Part shown: positions 1 through 5,417 of the stretch, one piece after another | How positions within the stretch are numbered: position 1 is the first letter of the stretch | Layout: the number at the start of each line of letters is the position of its first letter | Source of the DNA: Nitrospinota bacterium | Lineage (GTDB): Bacteria > Nitrospinota > Nitrospinia > UBA9942 | Assembly: GCA_016200365.1 (NCBI GenBank) | Contig: JACQEW010000156.1 | Coordinates: 1-7,383 of the forward strand | Direction of reading: 5' to 3' | Length of the DNA: 7,383 nt | Program-made: the position numbers and the translations under genes | The notes under the pieces: model-generated | What the model was told of the DNA's origin: nothing | The model's input: the letters and a program-made list of their open reading frames with translations, nothing else | Databases searched by the model: none

Positions 1-10
1 AGATTCATTC

Positions 11-44
11 TTTTCTTTGTGTCCTTTGTGTCTTTGTGGTGAAA
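11..44. repeat. CTTTGTG tandem-unit array, probable right arm of a palindrome cut by the window edge
   Basis: Three consecutive units are visible: CTTTGTGTC at 15-23, CTTTGTGT at 24-31 and CTTTGTGG at 32-39, followed by TGAA. Other gaps in this window hold palindromes built from short tandem units, so this is most easily read as the right-hand arm of one whose left arm (CACAAAG units) lies before base 1. That partner is inferred, not seen. Confidence 0.5.
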
Positions 45-76
45 TCAGGTCTTTGTTCTGAATCGAATTTTCTGTA

Positions 77-105
77 TTGATTTATTTTTCATCACAGTAT
101 ATTAT
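77..105 (+). promoter_or_regulatory. Candidate sigma-70-type promoter for groES-groEL
   Basis: TTGATT at 77-82 (four of six bases of the -35 consensus) and TATTAT at 100-105 (five of six of the -10) are separated by exactly 17 bp, about 50 bases before the groES start. No CIRCE inverted repeat (TTAGCACTC with GAGTGCTAA), the HrcA operator often found before groESL, is visible in bases 1-153, and no good sigma-32-type site was recognised. The region is AT-rich, so a chance match is possible. Confidence 0.4.
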
Positions 106-153
106 AAACAACCAAGGTAGTAATACAACTTTTTTGAAAGGAGGGTTGTGCAA

Positions 154-441
154 ATGAAAGTAAGACCATTAAGGGACAGGGTATTGGTGAAGCCATTACC
201 GGAGAAAGAAGTCGTAAAGGGAGGGATTATCATCCCCGATACTGCAAAGGAGAAACCCTATGAGGGGGAGGTCGTCGCAGTAGGCAACGGGAGGGTTTTG
301 GAAGACGGAACGACACAGGCTCTGGAAGTAAAAAAGGGGGATAAGGTAATATACGCCAAGTATGCAGGGACCGAGATAAAGATCGAAGGCGAAGAGCATC
401 TTTTAATGAGAGAGGAAGATATCCTCGGAATTGTAATTTAA
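154..441 (+). CDS. groES: Co-chaperonin GroES (Hsp10)
   Basis: GroES forms the heptameric lid that closes the GroEL chamber in the cytosol. The 95-residue product has the family's usual length and layout: the opening MKVRPLRDRVLVKP, the mobile loop around residues 16-34 with the hydrophobic Ile25-Ile26-Ile27 tripeptide that docks on GroEL, the roof-loop region near 45-57, and the closing strand MREEDILGIVI. ATG at 154 is preferred over the in-frame GTG at 148, because the Shine-Dalgarno AGGAGG at 139-144 lies 9 nt from the ATG but only 3 nt from the GTG, and known GroES proteins begin close to MKVRPL. It sits directly upstream of groEL, separated by 91 bp that contain a palindromic repeat. 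Identification is very secure. Confidence 0.98.
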   Translation: MKVRPLRDRVLVKPLPEKEVVKGGIIIPDTAKEKPYEGEVVAVGNGRVLEDGTTQALEVKKGDKVIYAKYAGTEIKIEGEEHLLMREEDILGIVI

Positions 442-514
442 GTGTAAGTGTAAGTGAAAGTGGAAGAAATATGTTTTTTAGTTTATCACTTACACATACA
501 CTTCCACTTACACT
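441..514. repeat. Palindrome of AGTGNA hexamers between groES and groEL
   Basis: The left arm (441-466) is four tandem hexamers of the form AGTGNA. The right arm (487-514) read on the other strand is again AGTGNA hexamers. The first 26 positions of the two arms match at 22, including an unbroken 10-bp outer stem AGTGTAAGTG. The loop is about 20 nt. The left arm begins at the last base of the groES stop codon and the right arm ends 7 nt before the groEL Shine-Dalgarno, so the element fills the gap. In the groESL transcript it would form a long hairpin; no long U-run follows, so it is a poor terminator and may act on mRNA processing or stability (inference). Confidence 0.8.
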
Positions 515-532
515 TTTTCACAGGAGGAAGAA

Positions 533-2173
533 ATGGCAAAACAGCTTTTATACAGCGAAGAGGCAAGGGCGAAGATACTCATTGGAGTTGACAAGCTTGC
601 CAATGCAGTAAAGGTGACCCTTGGACCAAAGGGCCGCAATGTGGTTATTGATAAAAAATTCGGCTCTCCGACTGTTACAAAGGACGGAGTTACCGTAGCA
701 AAGGAGATAGAGCTTGAAGACCCTTTTGAAAATATGGGTGCGAGGATGGTCAACGAGGTTGCAAGCAAGACCAGCGATGTAGCCGGCGACGGAACTACCA
801 CTGCCACTGTTCTTGCACAGGCTATATACAGAGAAGGCATAAAGAATGTAGCGGCAGGCGCAAACCCCATGGAGGTAAAGAAGGGAATTGAAAAGGCGGT
901 TGAGGTGGTTATCGAGGAGATAAAGAAATTAAGCAATCCTACAAAGGGCAAAAAAGAGATATCACAGGTAGGGACTATCTCTGCCAATAATGATAAGACT
1001 ATCGGAGATATTATTGCCGAGGCAATGGATAAGGTCGGGAAAGACGGGGTTATTACGGTAGAGGAAGCCAAAAGCATGGAAACCTATCTTGATATTGTAG
1101 AGGGACTGCAGTTTGACAGGGGGTATTTGTCGCCATACTTTGTAACCGATGCAGAGAGAATGGAGGTTGCCCTTGAAAATCCCTATATACTTATCTATGA
1201 AAAAAAGATAAGCAATATGAAGGATATGCTGCCGCTGCTGGAGCAGGTTGCAAGGATGGGGAAACCTCTTCTTATTATCGCTGAAGATATTGAGGGGGAG
1301 GCGCTGGCTACCCTCGTGGTAAATAAGTTAAGAGGTACGCTCTCCTGTGCGGCTGTTAAGTCCCCCGGTTTTGGAGACAGGAGAAAGGAGATGCTGAAAG
1401 ATATTGCCATCCTGACGGGCGGCAGCATGATATCGGAGGAACTCGGCATAAAGCTCGAGAGCGTTAAGGTAAACGACCTTGGAATGGCAAAGAGGGTTAC
1501 CATAGATAAAGATAACACAACAATTGTAGAGGGTGCAGGCAAGAAGTCTGAGATAGAAGGCAGGGTAAAACAGATAAGGACGCAGATTGAGGAGACTACA
1601 TCCGACTATGACAGGGAGAAGCTGCAGGAGAGGCTTGCAAAGATAGTCGGTGGTGTTGCGGTCATAAATGTTGGGGCAGCTACAGAGACAGAGATGAAGG
1701 AAAAGAAGGCAAGAGTTGAAGATGCCCTTCATGCCACAAGGGCTGCAGTTGAAGAAGGCATAGTCCCTGGAGGCGGCGTTGCCTTTATCAGGGCGATACC
1801 TGCACTGGATAAGCTCAAGCTGGCTGGCGACCAGCAGATAGGCGTCAATATAATAAAGAGGGCTATGGAAGAGCCTCTCAGACAGATTGCGAATAATGCG
1901 GGTGCAGAAGGCTCTATTGTTGTTCAAAAAGTTAAGGCTGAAAAGAATAATGTAGGGTTTGATGCAAATGACGGAGAATATGTAGATATGCTTTCTGCCG
2001 GAATAATAGACCCTGCAAAGGTAACCCGCTCTGCATTGCAGAATGCTGCCAGCATATCATCCCTCATGCTCACAACCGAGGCTGTTGTAACCGATATACC
2101 CGAAGAGGAGAAGATGCCTCCAATGCCGCCTCACGGTGGCGGAGGAATGGGAGGAATGGGCGGGATGTATTAA
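533..2173 (+). CDS. groEL: Chaperonin GroEL (Hsp60)
   Basis: This is the ATP-driven cytosolic folding chamber that works with GroES. The product is 546 residues, the normal length. Visible landmarks are the phosphate-binding loop VTLGPKGRN (28-36), GDGTTT with Asp86 (85-90, equivalent to E. coli Asp87), the apical domain (roughly 190-375), Asp397 in VEDALHATRAA (equivalent to the catalytic Asp398 of E. coli), the chaperonin signature AAVEEGIVPGGG (404-415), and the flexible C-terminal tail of GGM repeats. The tail ends in Tyr rather than the common Met, a minor variation. Shine-Dalgarno AGGAGG at 522-527 lies 5 nt before the ATG. There is no frameshift or missing key residue. It is probably co-transcribed with groES across the palindrome at 441-514. 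Confidence 0.99.
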   Translation: MAKQLLYSEEARAKILIGVDKLANAVKVTLGPKGRNVVIDKKFGSPTVTKDGVTVAKEIELEDPFENMGARMVNEVASKTSDVAGDGTTTATVLAQAIYREGIKNVAAGANPMEVKKGIEKAVEVVIEEIKKLSNPTKGKKEISQVGTISANNDKTIGDIIAEAMDKVGKDGVITVEEAKSMETYLDIVEGLQFDRGYLSPYFVTDAERMEVALENPYILIYEKKISNMKDMLPLLEQVARMGKPLLIIAEDIEGEALATLVVNKLRGTLSCAAVKSPGFGDRRKEMLKDIAILTGGSMISEELGIKLESVKVNDLGMAKRVTIDKDNTTIVEGAGKKSEIEGRVKQIRTQIEETTSDYDREKLQERLAKIVGGVAVINVGAATETEMKEKKARVEDALHATRAAVEEGIVPGGGVAFIRAIPALDKLKLAGDQQIGVNIIKRAMEEPLRQIANNAGAEGSIVVQKVKAEKNNVGFDANDGEYVDMLSAGIIDPAKVTRSALQNAASISSLMLTTEAVVTDIPEEEKMPPMPPHGGGGMGGMGGMY

Positions 2174-2176
2174 TCA

Positions 2177-2239
2177 CAATGAGCAATGAGCAATGAGTTT
2201 TATTACTCATTGCTCGGCACTCATTGCTCATTGCTTTTT
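2177..2239. repeat. Palindrome of CAATGAG heptamers after groEL, possible terminator
   Basis: The left arm is three perfect tandem copies of CAATGAG (2177-2197). The right arm is CTCATTG (2206-2212), a degenerate unit CTCGGCA (2213-2219), then two more CTCATTG (2220-2233). The innermost hairpin pairs GAGCAATGAG (2188-2197) with CTCATTGCTC (2206-2215) around an 8-nt loop. The longer fold ends directly before TTTTT at 2235-2239, so the element could end groESL transcription. It starts four bases after the groEL stop codon. It has the same architecture as the palindrome between groES and groEL but a different unit. Confidence 0.8.
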
Positions 2240-2246
2240 AAATTAG

Positions 2247-2261
2247 GCTGCCTTCGGCAGC
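2247..2261. other. Small TTC-loop hairpin
   Basis: GCTGCC at 2247-2252 pairs perfectly with GGCAGC at 2256-2261 around a TTC loop. It lies between the CAATGAG palindrome and the REPIN-like element. It may be a decayed unit of the REP type, since the size of the stem is similar, but it lacks a GTAG head. No function can be assigned. Confidence 0.45.
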
Positions 2262-2269
2262 AACACACC

Positions 2270-2319
2270 GTAGGGCAGGGCTTTAGCCTTGCATAAGCAA
2301 GCCTGAAGGCTTGCCCTAC
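2270..2319. repeat. REPIN-like element 1 (two inverted REP units)
   Basis: The element opens with GTAG and closes with CTAC, giving two REP-like units in inverted orientation. Unit one folds as GCAGGGC-TTTA-GCCTTGC, with one G-T wobble. Unit two folds perfectly as GCAAGCC (2297-2303), TGAA loop, GGCTTGC (2308-2314). A GTAG head followed by a short hairpin is the known form of REP sequences mobilised by RAYT (TnpA-REP) transposases. No RAYT gene is in this window. The element ends 26 bp before the motB1 start codon. Confidence 0.75.
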
Positions 2320-2345
2320 ATTGAAATTCCTATACATAAAAATAC

Positions 2346-3095
2346 ATGGCGAGAAAAAAGAAAGAAGAGGAACATGAGAATCTTGAGAGATGGCTCATCT
2401 CGTATTCCGATTTTATAACCCTTCTGTTTGCCCTCTTTGTCGTTCTCTTCGCAATAACAAATATTGATTTAAGAAAATTGAGAGAGGTATCCAAATCCAT
2501 TCAGTTCGGGTTTACTACTTCGGGGACTGGAGGGACAGGTGCGCCGCCTGTTTTTCATGGACCGCCCGGAGATGCTATGGTCTCAGGTGAATATAAGGAG
2601 GAATTTATAGATTATGAGGAGCTGGCAAAGGCAAGGGATAAGATAAAGGATAATTTATTTGAATATATAAAAGTTGGAGGAACCGGCGCCGAGATATTGA
2701 ACTTCAAGCTGGATGACAGGGGACTGATAATAAGACTCTCGACAAACTATTTTTTTAATAACGGGGATGCCGGTCTCCACCCTGCCATACTGCCTGTATT
2801 GGATAATGTCGCAGCAGCTCTTAGACCTTTGAATTATGATATAAGGGTTGAAGGGCATACGGATTCTATTCCTGTCCAGAGTGAGATATATTCATCTAAC
2901 TGGGAGCTTTCATCCATGAGGGCGACAAATGTGGTAAAATATCTTGTGGAAAAAAAAGGGTTTTTACCGTCAAAGGTCTCTGCGGCAGGGTATGCAGCCT
3001 ATCATCCTATTGATACAAATGCAGCGGAGAGCGGGAGGGCAAAGAACAGGAGGATAGATATAGTGGTATTGGGAAGGGAACAAATTAAAAGATAA
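2346..3095 (+). CDS. motB: Flagellar stator protein MotB, first paralog
   Basis: MotB is the stator half that anchors to peptidoglycan and carries the ion-accepting aspartate. The 249-residue product has a basic cytoplasmic start (MARKKK), one membrane span at about 17-38 containing Asp22 in ISYSDFITLL (equivalent to E. coli Asp32), a linker, and an OmpA-like peptidoglycan-binding domain from about 125 to 244. That domain holds VEGHTD (168-173), NWELS (185-189) and GRAKNRRIDIV (230-240). The N-terminal 38 residues are nearly identical to those of the second MotB downstream, so the two are paralogs; the linkers (about 55-120) have diverged. The ATG at 2346 matches the family start, but no Shine-Dalgarno precedes it. 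TATACA at 2331-2336 could serve as a -10 for a nearly leaderless message (weak inference). Whether it uses H+ or Na+ cannot be decided. Confidence 0.95.
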   Translation: MARKKKEEEHENLERWLISYSDFITLLFALFVVLFAITNIDLRKLREVSKSIQFGFTTSGTGGTGAPPVFHGPPGDAMVSGEYKEEFIDYEELAKARDKIKDNLFEYIKVGGTGAEILNFKLDDRGLIIRLSTNYFFNNGDAGLHPAILPVLDNVAAALRPLNYDIRVEGHTDSIPVQSEIYSSNWELSSMRATNVVKYLVEKKGFLPSKVSAAGYAAYHPIDTNAAESGRAKNRRIDIVVLGREQIKR

Positions 3096-3106
3096 TTGAA
3101 AATTTC

Positions 3107-3181
3107 AAAATGCAAAATGCAAAGTGCAAAATTAATGAAAGATTCTTTGATTTTTCATTTTTCAATTTGCATTTTACATTT
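3107..3181. repeat. Palindrome of AAAATGC heptamers after motB1
   Basis: The left arm carries AAAATGC (3107-3113), AAAATGC (3114-3120) and AAAGTGC (3121-3127). The right arm, read on the other strand from 3181 backwards, begins AAATGTAAAATGCAAA. Matching 3108-3131 against 3181-3158 gives 21 of 24 positions, and the inner part is looser. The element ends just before the A7G7 tract that includes the ribosome binding site of the next gene. It has the same design as the other intergenic palindromes here with a third unit sequence. Its AT-richness makes the inner pairing weak. Confidence 0.65.
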
Positions 3182-3195
3182 AAAAAAAGGGGGGG
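3182..3195 (+). promoter_or_regulatory. A7G7 homopolymer tract forming the ribosome binding site
   Basis: Seven A (3182-3188) followed by seven G (3189-3195) end 3 nt before the ATG at 3199. Part of the tract, such as AAAGG at 3186-3190, can pair with the anti-Shine-Dalgarno at a normal distance. Homopolymers of this length are prone to slippage, so the strength and spacing of this site could vary between cells (inference). Confidence 0.5.
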
Positions 3196-3198
3196 TAT

Positions 3199-3480
3199 AT
3201 GTTATTTTATGCAGAGTTTGAGATGCTTCCTGATGTGAGATATGAAACTGTAAACAGCAAGATACTCGCATGGGAGAAAGAGATAGAATCGGCGCCGCCT
3301 GGTTTTAAGGTAGTCGGCAAATACGGCTTTTACGGGTCGAGAAAGGGGTTCTTTATTATAGAGACGGACTCCACCGACAGTTTTTATAAATGTATAAAAC
3401 ATTTCAGAGATGTCTATGTATGGAATTTGAAACCCATCCATCCACTGATAGATTTTTCAAAATATAGCGGCGGAGCTTAA
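3199..3480 (+). CDS. Small DUF3303-like protein, function unknown
   Basis: A 93-residue soluble protein with no signal peptide or membrane span. The order of predicted elements is beta (2-8), helix (17-31), beta (PPGFKVVGKYGF, 33-44), beta (KGFFIIETDS, 49-58), helix (59-70), beta (VWNLKPIHPL, 74-83). This ferredoxin-like alpha/beta pattern, with the PPG-x-KVVG-x-Y strand, the GFFIIE strand and a closing Pro-rich strand, resembles the DUF3303 family of small proteins. The match is from memory of the family pattern, so it is moderate. The gene sits between motB1 and motA in the same direction, within a gap of a few hundred bases, so it may be co-transcribed with the stator. No role in motility is known to me. 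The lone Cys65 is not part of a recognisable site. Confidence 0.8.
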   Translation: MLFYAEFEMLPDVRYETVNSKILAWEKEIESAPPGFKVVGKYGFYGSRKGFFIIETDSTDSFYKCIKHFRDVYVWNLKPIHPLIDFSKYSGGA

Positions 3481-3487
3481 AGAAAGA

Positions 3488-3560
3488 TCACCAGTGCACC
3501 AGCGCACCAGTCACCAGTTTTTACTGGTGCTTTGGTGTCTGGTGTACTGGTGCTCTGTGA
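3488..3560. repeat. Palindrome of CACCAG units before motA
   Basis: CACCAG occurs at 3489, 3497, 3505 and 3512 (spacing 8, 8, 7). On the right arm CTGGTG occurs at 3524, 3539 and 3547, with a one-base variant TTGGTG at 3532 (spacing 8, 7, 8). The arms meet in a tight hairpin: CACCAGT (3512-3518), TTTT loop, ACTGGTG (3523-3529). The last unit, CTCTGTGA, is degenerate. The motA ATG follows at 3564, so the element occupies the position where a ribosome binding site would be expected. Confidence 0.85.
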
Positions 3561-3563
3561 GTT

Positions 3564-4334
3564 ATGGAAATAACTTCAATTATCGGATTATTTGGCGGTA
3601 TCGCAGCCGTGCTTGTTGGACAGATGCTTGAAGGCGGACATGTAGGCGCCCTTATCCAGCTGACAGCAGGGATTATAGTCTTTGGAGGCACACTCGGCGC
3701 TACGGTATTGAGTTTTACTCTCAACGACTTTAAAAAGGGAGTTACTTATTTTTTTGGTATATTTAAAACCCCGGGAGAGAACCCCCAGGACCTTTTAACG
3801 ATACTTACAAATTTTGCAGGTATAGCAAGAAAAGATGGAATACTGGCTTTGCAGAATAAGGTTGCCGATATAAGAAATCAATTTATGAAAAGGGCTATAA
3901 CCTACGCAGTGGACGGCTATGAGCCTGCAGTAATTCAGGATATACTCGAGAAGGACATTGAAACAAAGGAAGATGAGATGCTAACGGGATCTAAGGTTTG
4001 GGAAGCAGCGGGGGGATATGCCCCTACTGTAGGTATATTGGGAGCGGTATTGGGTCTTATCCATGTAATGGAGGTTATGGCTGACCCCAGTATGATAGGT
4101 AAGGGTATTGCAGTTGCTTTTGTCGCCACGGTATACGGCGTTGGCGCTGCGAATCTGCTCTTTCTGCCAATTTCAAGCAAGATAAAGAGGCAGGCAAAGG
4201 TTGAGGTTTTAGTAAAGGAACTGATTATAAAAGGGGTAATGAGCATTCAGGAAGGATTAAATCCGAGGATAGTGGAAGAGAAGCTGAATGCCTTTCTTGA
4301 AGAAGGATTGAGAAAGGTTGAAGGGAAGAAATAA
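3564..4334 (+). CDS. motA: Flagellar stator protein MotA
   Basis: MotA is the membrane channel and torque-generating half of the stator. The 256-residue product shows four membrane spans: about 2-20, 28-50, 153-173 and 181-203. A cytoplasmic domain lies between the second and third. Pro154 in GYAPTVGILGAVLGLI (equivalent to E. coli Pro173) and Pro202 in the fourth span are conserved. In the cytoplasmic domain, Arg89 aligns with E. coli Arg90, but Gln97 stands where E. coli has Glu98, one of the charges that contacts FliG. The start MEITSIIGLFGG fits the family, but there is no Shine-Dalgarno before it, only the end of the CACCAG palindrome and GTGAGTT. It is flanked by two motB genes, so one MotA may serve both. 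Confidence 0.96.
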   Translation: MEITSIIGLFGGIAAVLVGQMLEGGHVGALIQLTAGIIVFGGTLGATVLSFTLNDFKKGVTYFFGIFKTPGENPQDLLTILTNFAGIARKDGILALQNKVADIRNQFMKRAITYAVDGYEPAVIQDILEKDIETKEDEMLTGSKVWEAAGGYAPTVGILGAVLGLIHVMEVMADPSMIGKGIAVAFVATVYGVGAANLLFLPISSKIKRQAKVEVLVKELIIKGVMSIQEGLNPRIVEEKLNAFLEEGLRKVEGKK

Positions 4335-4340
4335 AGAAGG

Positions 4341-4488
4341 TCACCAGAGCACCAGACACCAGTAAAGAAGGGCACCAGAACACCAGGGCACCAGACACCA
4401 GTAAAGAATATATTTCTGGTGCACTGGTGACTGGTGCGCTGGTGACCTTCTTTAAACTGGTGCACTGGTGACTGGTGTCCTGGTGCCC
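4341..4488. repeat. Nested CACCAG/CTGGTG palindrome between motA and motB2
   Basis: Seven CACCAG units lie on the left (4342, 4350, 4357; 4373, 4381, 4389, 4396) and eight CTGGTG on the right (4416, 4424, 4431, 4439; 4457, 4465, 4472, 4480). Spacing within each block is 7 or 8 bases. Both arms are split into two blocks by AAAGAAGG (4364-4371) or its complement CCTTCTTT (4446-4453), and AAAGAAGG also begins the element (4333-4340). The whole could fold into one long hairpin or two smaller ones. It uses the same unit as the element before motA and looks like an expanded relative of it. It ends about 10 bp before the motB2 start. Confidence 0.88.
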
Positions 4489-4498
4489 TATTATTTTT

Positions 4499-5278
4499 AT
4501 GGCAAGAAAGAAAAAGCATGCAGACCATGAAAATTTAGAGAGGTGGCTGATTTCTTACGCAGATTTTATAACACTGCTCTTTGCACTTTTTGTGGTTTTG
4601 TATGGCATATCAGAGGTGGATGTCCAGAAGCTGAAAAAGGTTTCAAATTCATTTCAATTTGCCTTCAGCATGTTCGGAAGCGGAGGCGTAGAAGATATAC
4701 CGATGTTTGATACACAAAAAAAAGAGAGAATGGTCCCCCTTCCTATAAAGACTACAGAGGCTATAACCCAGCTCTATCCGGGAGAGGCTGAGAAATTCGA
4801 AGAAGTTAAAAAGGATATATGGAATGCTATAAAGAATGATTTAGTAAGGGTGAAGATGCCTGATTCGATGGTCTTTGAGCTTATGGAGAGGGGGCTTGTT
4901 ATAAGGCTTCATGCAGGTTACTTTTTCGACCCGGGAAGTTCAGAAATAAGATCCGAGGTGCTGCCCATATTGGATAGGGTTGCCGAGAAATTAAAGATAG
5001 GGAAACATCATATTAGAATAGAGGGACATACGGATTCTACTCCTATCAGCACACCGAATTTCCATTCAAACTGGGAATTGTCCGCTGCAAGGGCTTCAAA
5101 TATATCAAAATATATTATTGACAGATTCAAATTTTCTCCGCAGCTTATATCAGTGGCAGCTTATGGCGATTCACGCCCGATAGCATCGAATGAAAATGAA
5201 GACGGCAGGGCAAAAAACAGGAGGATAGATATTGTCGTAATGAGCATCAGGGAGACCGGCTATGAGCCGTTGATATAA
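4499..5278 (+). CDS. motB: Flagellar stator protein MotB, second paralog
   Basis: A 259-residue MotB with basic start MARKKKHADHE, one membrane span at about 17-38 with Asp22 in ISYADFITLL, a linker longer than in the first paralog, and an OmpA-like peptidoglycan-binding domain from about 130 to 250 with IEGHTD (174-179), NWELS (191-195) and GRAKNRRIDIV (236-246). An in-frame GTG at 4475 would add eight residues, but those codons lie inside the CACCAG palindrome and are absent from the paralog, so ATG 4499 is chosen. No Shine-Dalgarno is visible; TATTAT at 4489-4494 is the only promoter-like hexamer and is very close to the start. The motA-motB2 order is the classic stator pair. The two MotB proteins may form homodimers for alternative stators or a mixed dimer; the sequence cannot say which. 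Confidence 0.95.
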   Translation: MARKKKHADHENLERWLISYADFITLLFALFVVLYGISEVDVQKLKKVSNSFQFAFSMFGSGGVEDIPMFDTQKKERMVPLPIKTTEAITQLYPGEAEKFEEVKKDIWNAIKNDLVRVKMPDSMVFELMERGLVIRLHAGYFFDPGSSEIRSEVLPILDRVAEKLKIGKHHIRIEGHTDSTPISTPNFHSNWELSAARASNISKYIIDRFKFSPQLISVAAYGDSRPIASNENEDGRAKNRRIDIVVMSIRETGYEPLI

Positions 5279-5306
5279 TAAATAAATATCTTTGCTCATT
5301 ATTTTT

Positions 5307-5315
5307 TGCTATAAT
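5307..5315 (+). promoter_or_regulatory. Extended -10 promoter candidate
   Basis: TGC directly before a perfect TATAAT (5310-5315) forms an extended -10 element. No good -35 is seen at 16-18 bp (TTTGCT at 5291 is too close). It lies about 30 bp after the motB2 stop codon and would drive transcription toward the cytochrome-porin gene. The setting is AT-rich, so chance is possible. Confidence 0.3.
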
Positions 5316-5368
5316 ATATACAGAGAGCAAATAAAATTTTAAAAAGATTTTTTTCTCCTAAAAAATAC

Positions 5369-5397
5369 TTGACATGGTAATGTGGATGTGGTAAAAA
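5369..5397 (+). promoter_or_regulatory. Candidate promoter for the cytochrome-porin gene
   Basis: A perfect -35 TTGACA (5369-5374) is followed after 17 bp by TAAAAA (5392-5397), which has four of six -10 bases and the extended TGG just before it. The predicted start would give a 5' leader of about 240 nt, containing the CTCTCCCC hairpin and the REPIN-like element. Confidence 0.45.
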
Positions 5398-5417
5398 ACC
5401 TTATATTTTTCTTTTCG

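Noticed and set aside
148..153. GTG start for groES
   Set aside because: It is only 3 nt from the Shine-Dalgarno; ATG 154 has a 9-nt spacing and matches the family start.
508..1077. Minus-strand reading frame of 189 codons inside groEL
   Set aside because: It lies opposite groEL, has Ser/Ala/Thr-rich low-complexity composition typical of an antisense frame, and shows no recognisable domain.
1328..1927. Minus-strand reading frame of 199 codons inside groEL
   Set aside because: It is an antisense shadow of a highly conserved gene with no recognisable motif.
3521..3724. Minus-strand reading frame over the palindrome before motA
   Set aside because: It is a product of repeat translation and the antisense of motA.
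4333..4488. CRISPR array
   Set aside because: The units are 6 nt with 1-2 nt between them and are inverted in the second half; there are no spacers of 25-40 nt and no cas genes.
4475..4498. GTG start giving motB2 eight extra N-terminal residues
   Set aside because: The codons lie within the CACCAG palindrome, are not present in the motB1 paralog, and have no ribosome binding site; ATG 4499 gives the conserved MARKKK start.
4247..4528. Minus-strand reading frame of 93 codons
   Set aside because: Its translation mostly reads through the CACCAG repeats and the antisense of motA; it has no known domain.
5291..5347. Intrinsic terminator after motB2
   Set aside because: The TTTGCTC/GAGCAAA stem has a 27-nt loop, is AT-rich and is not followed directly by a T-run, so it is too weak to call.
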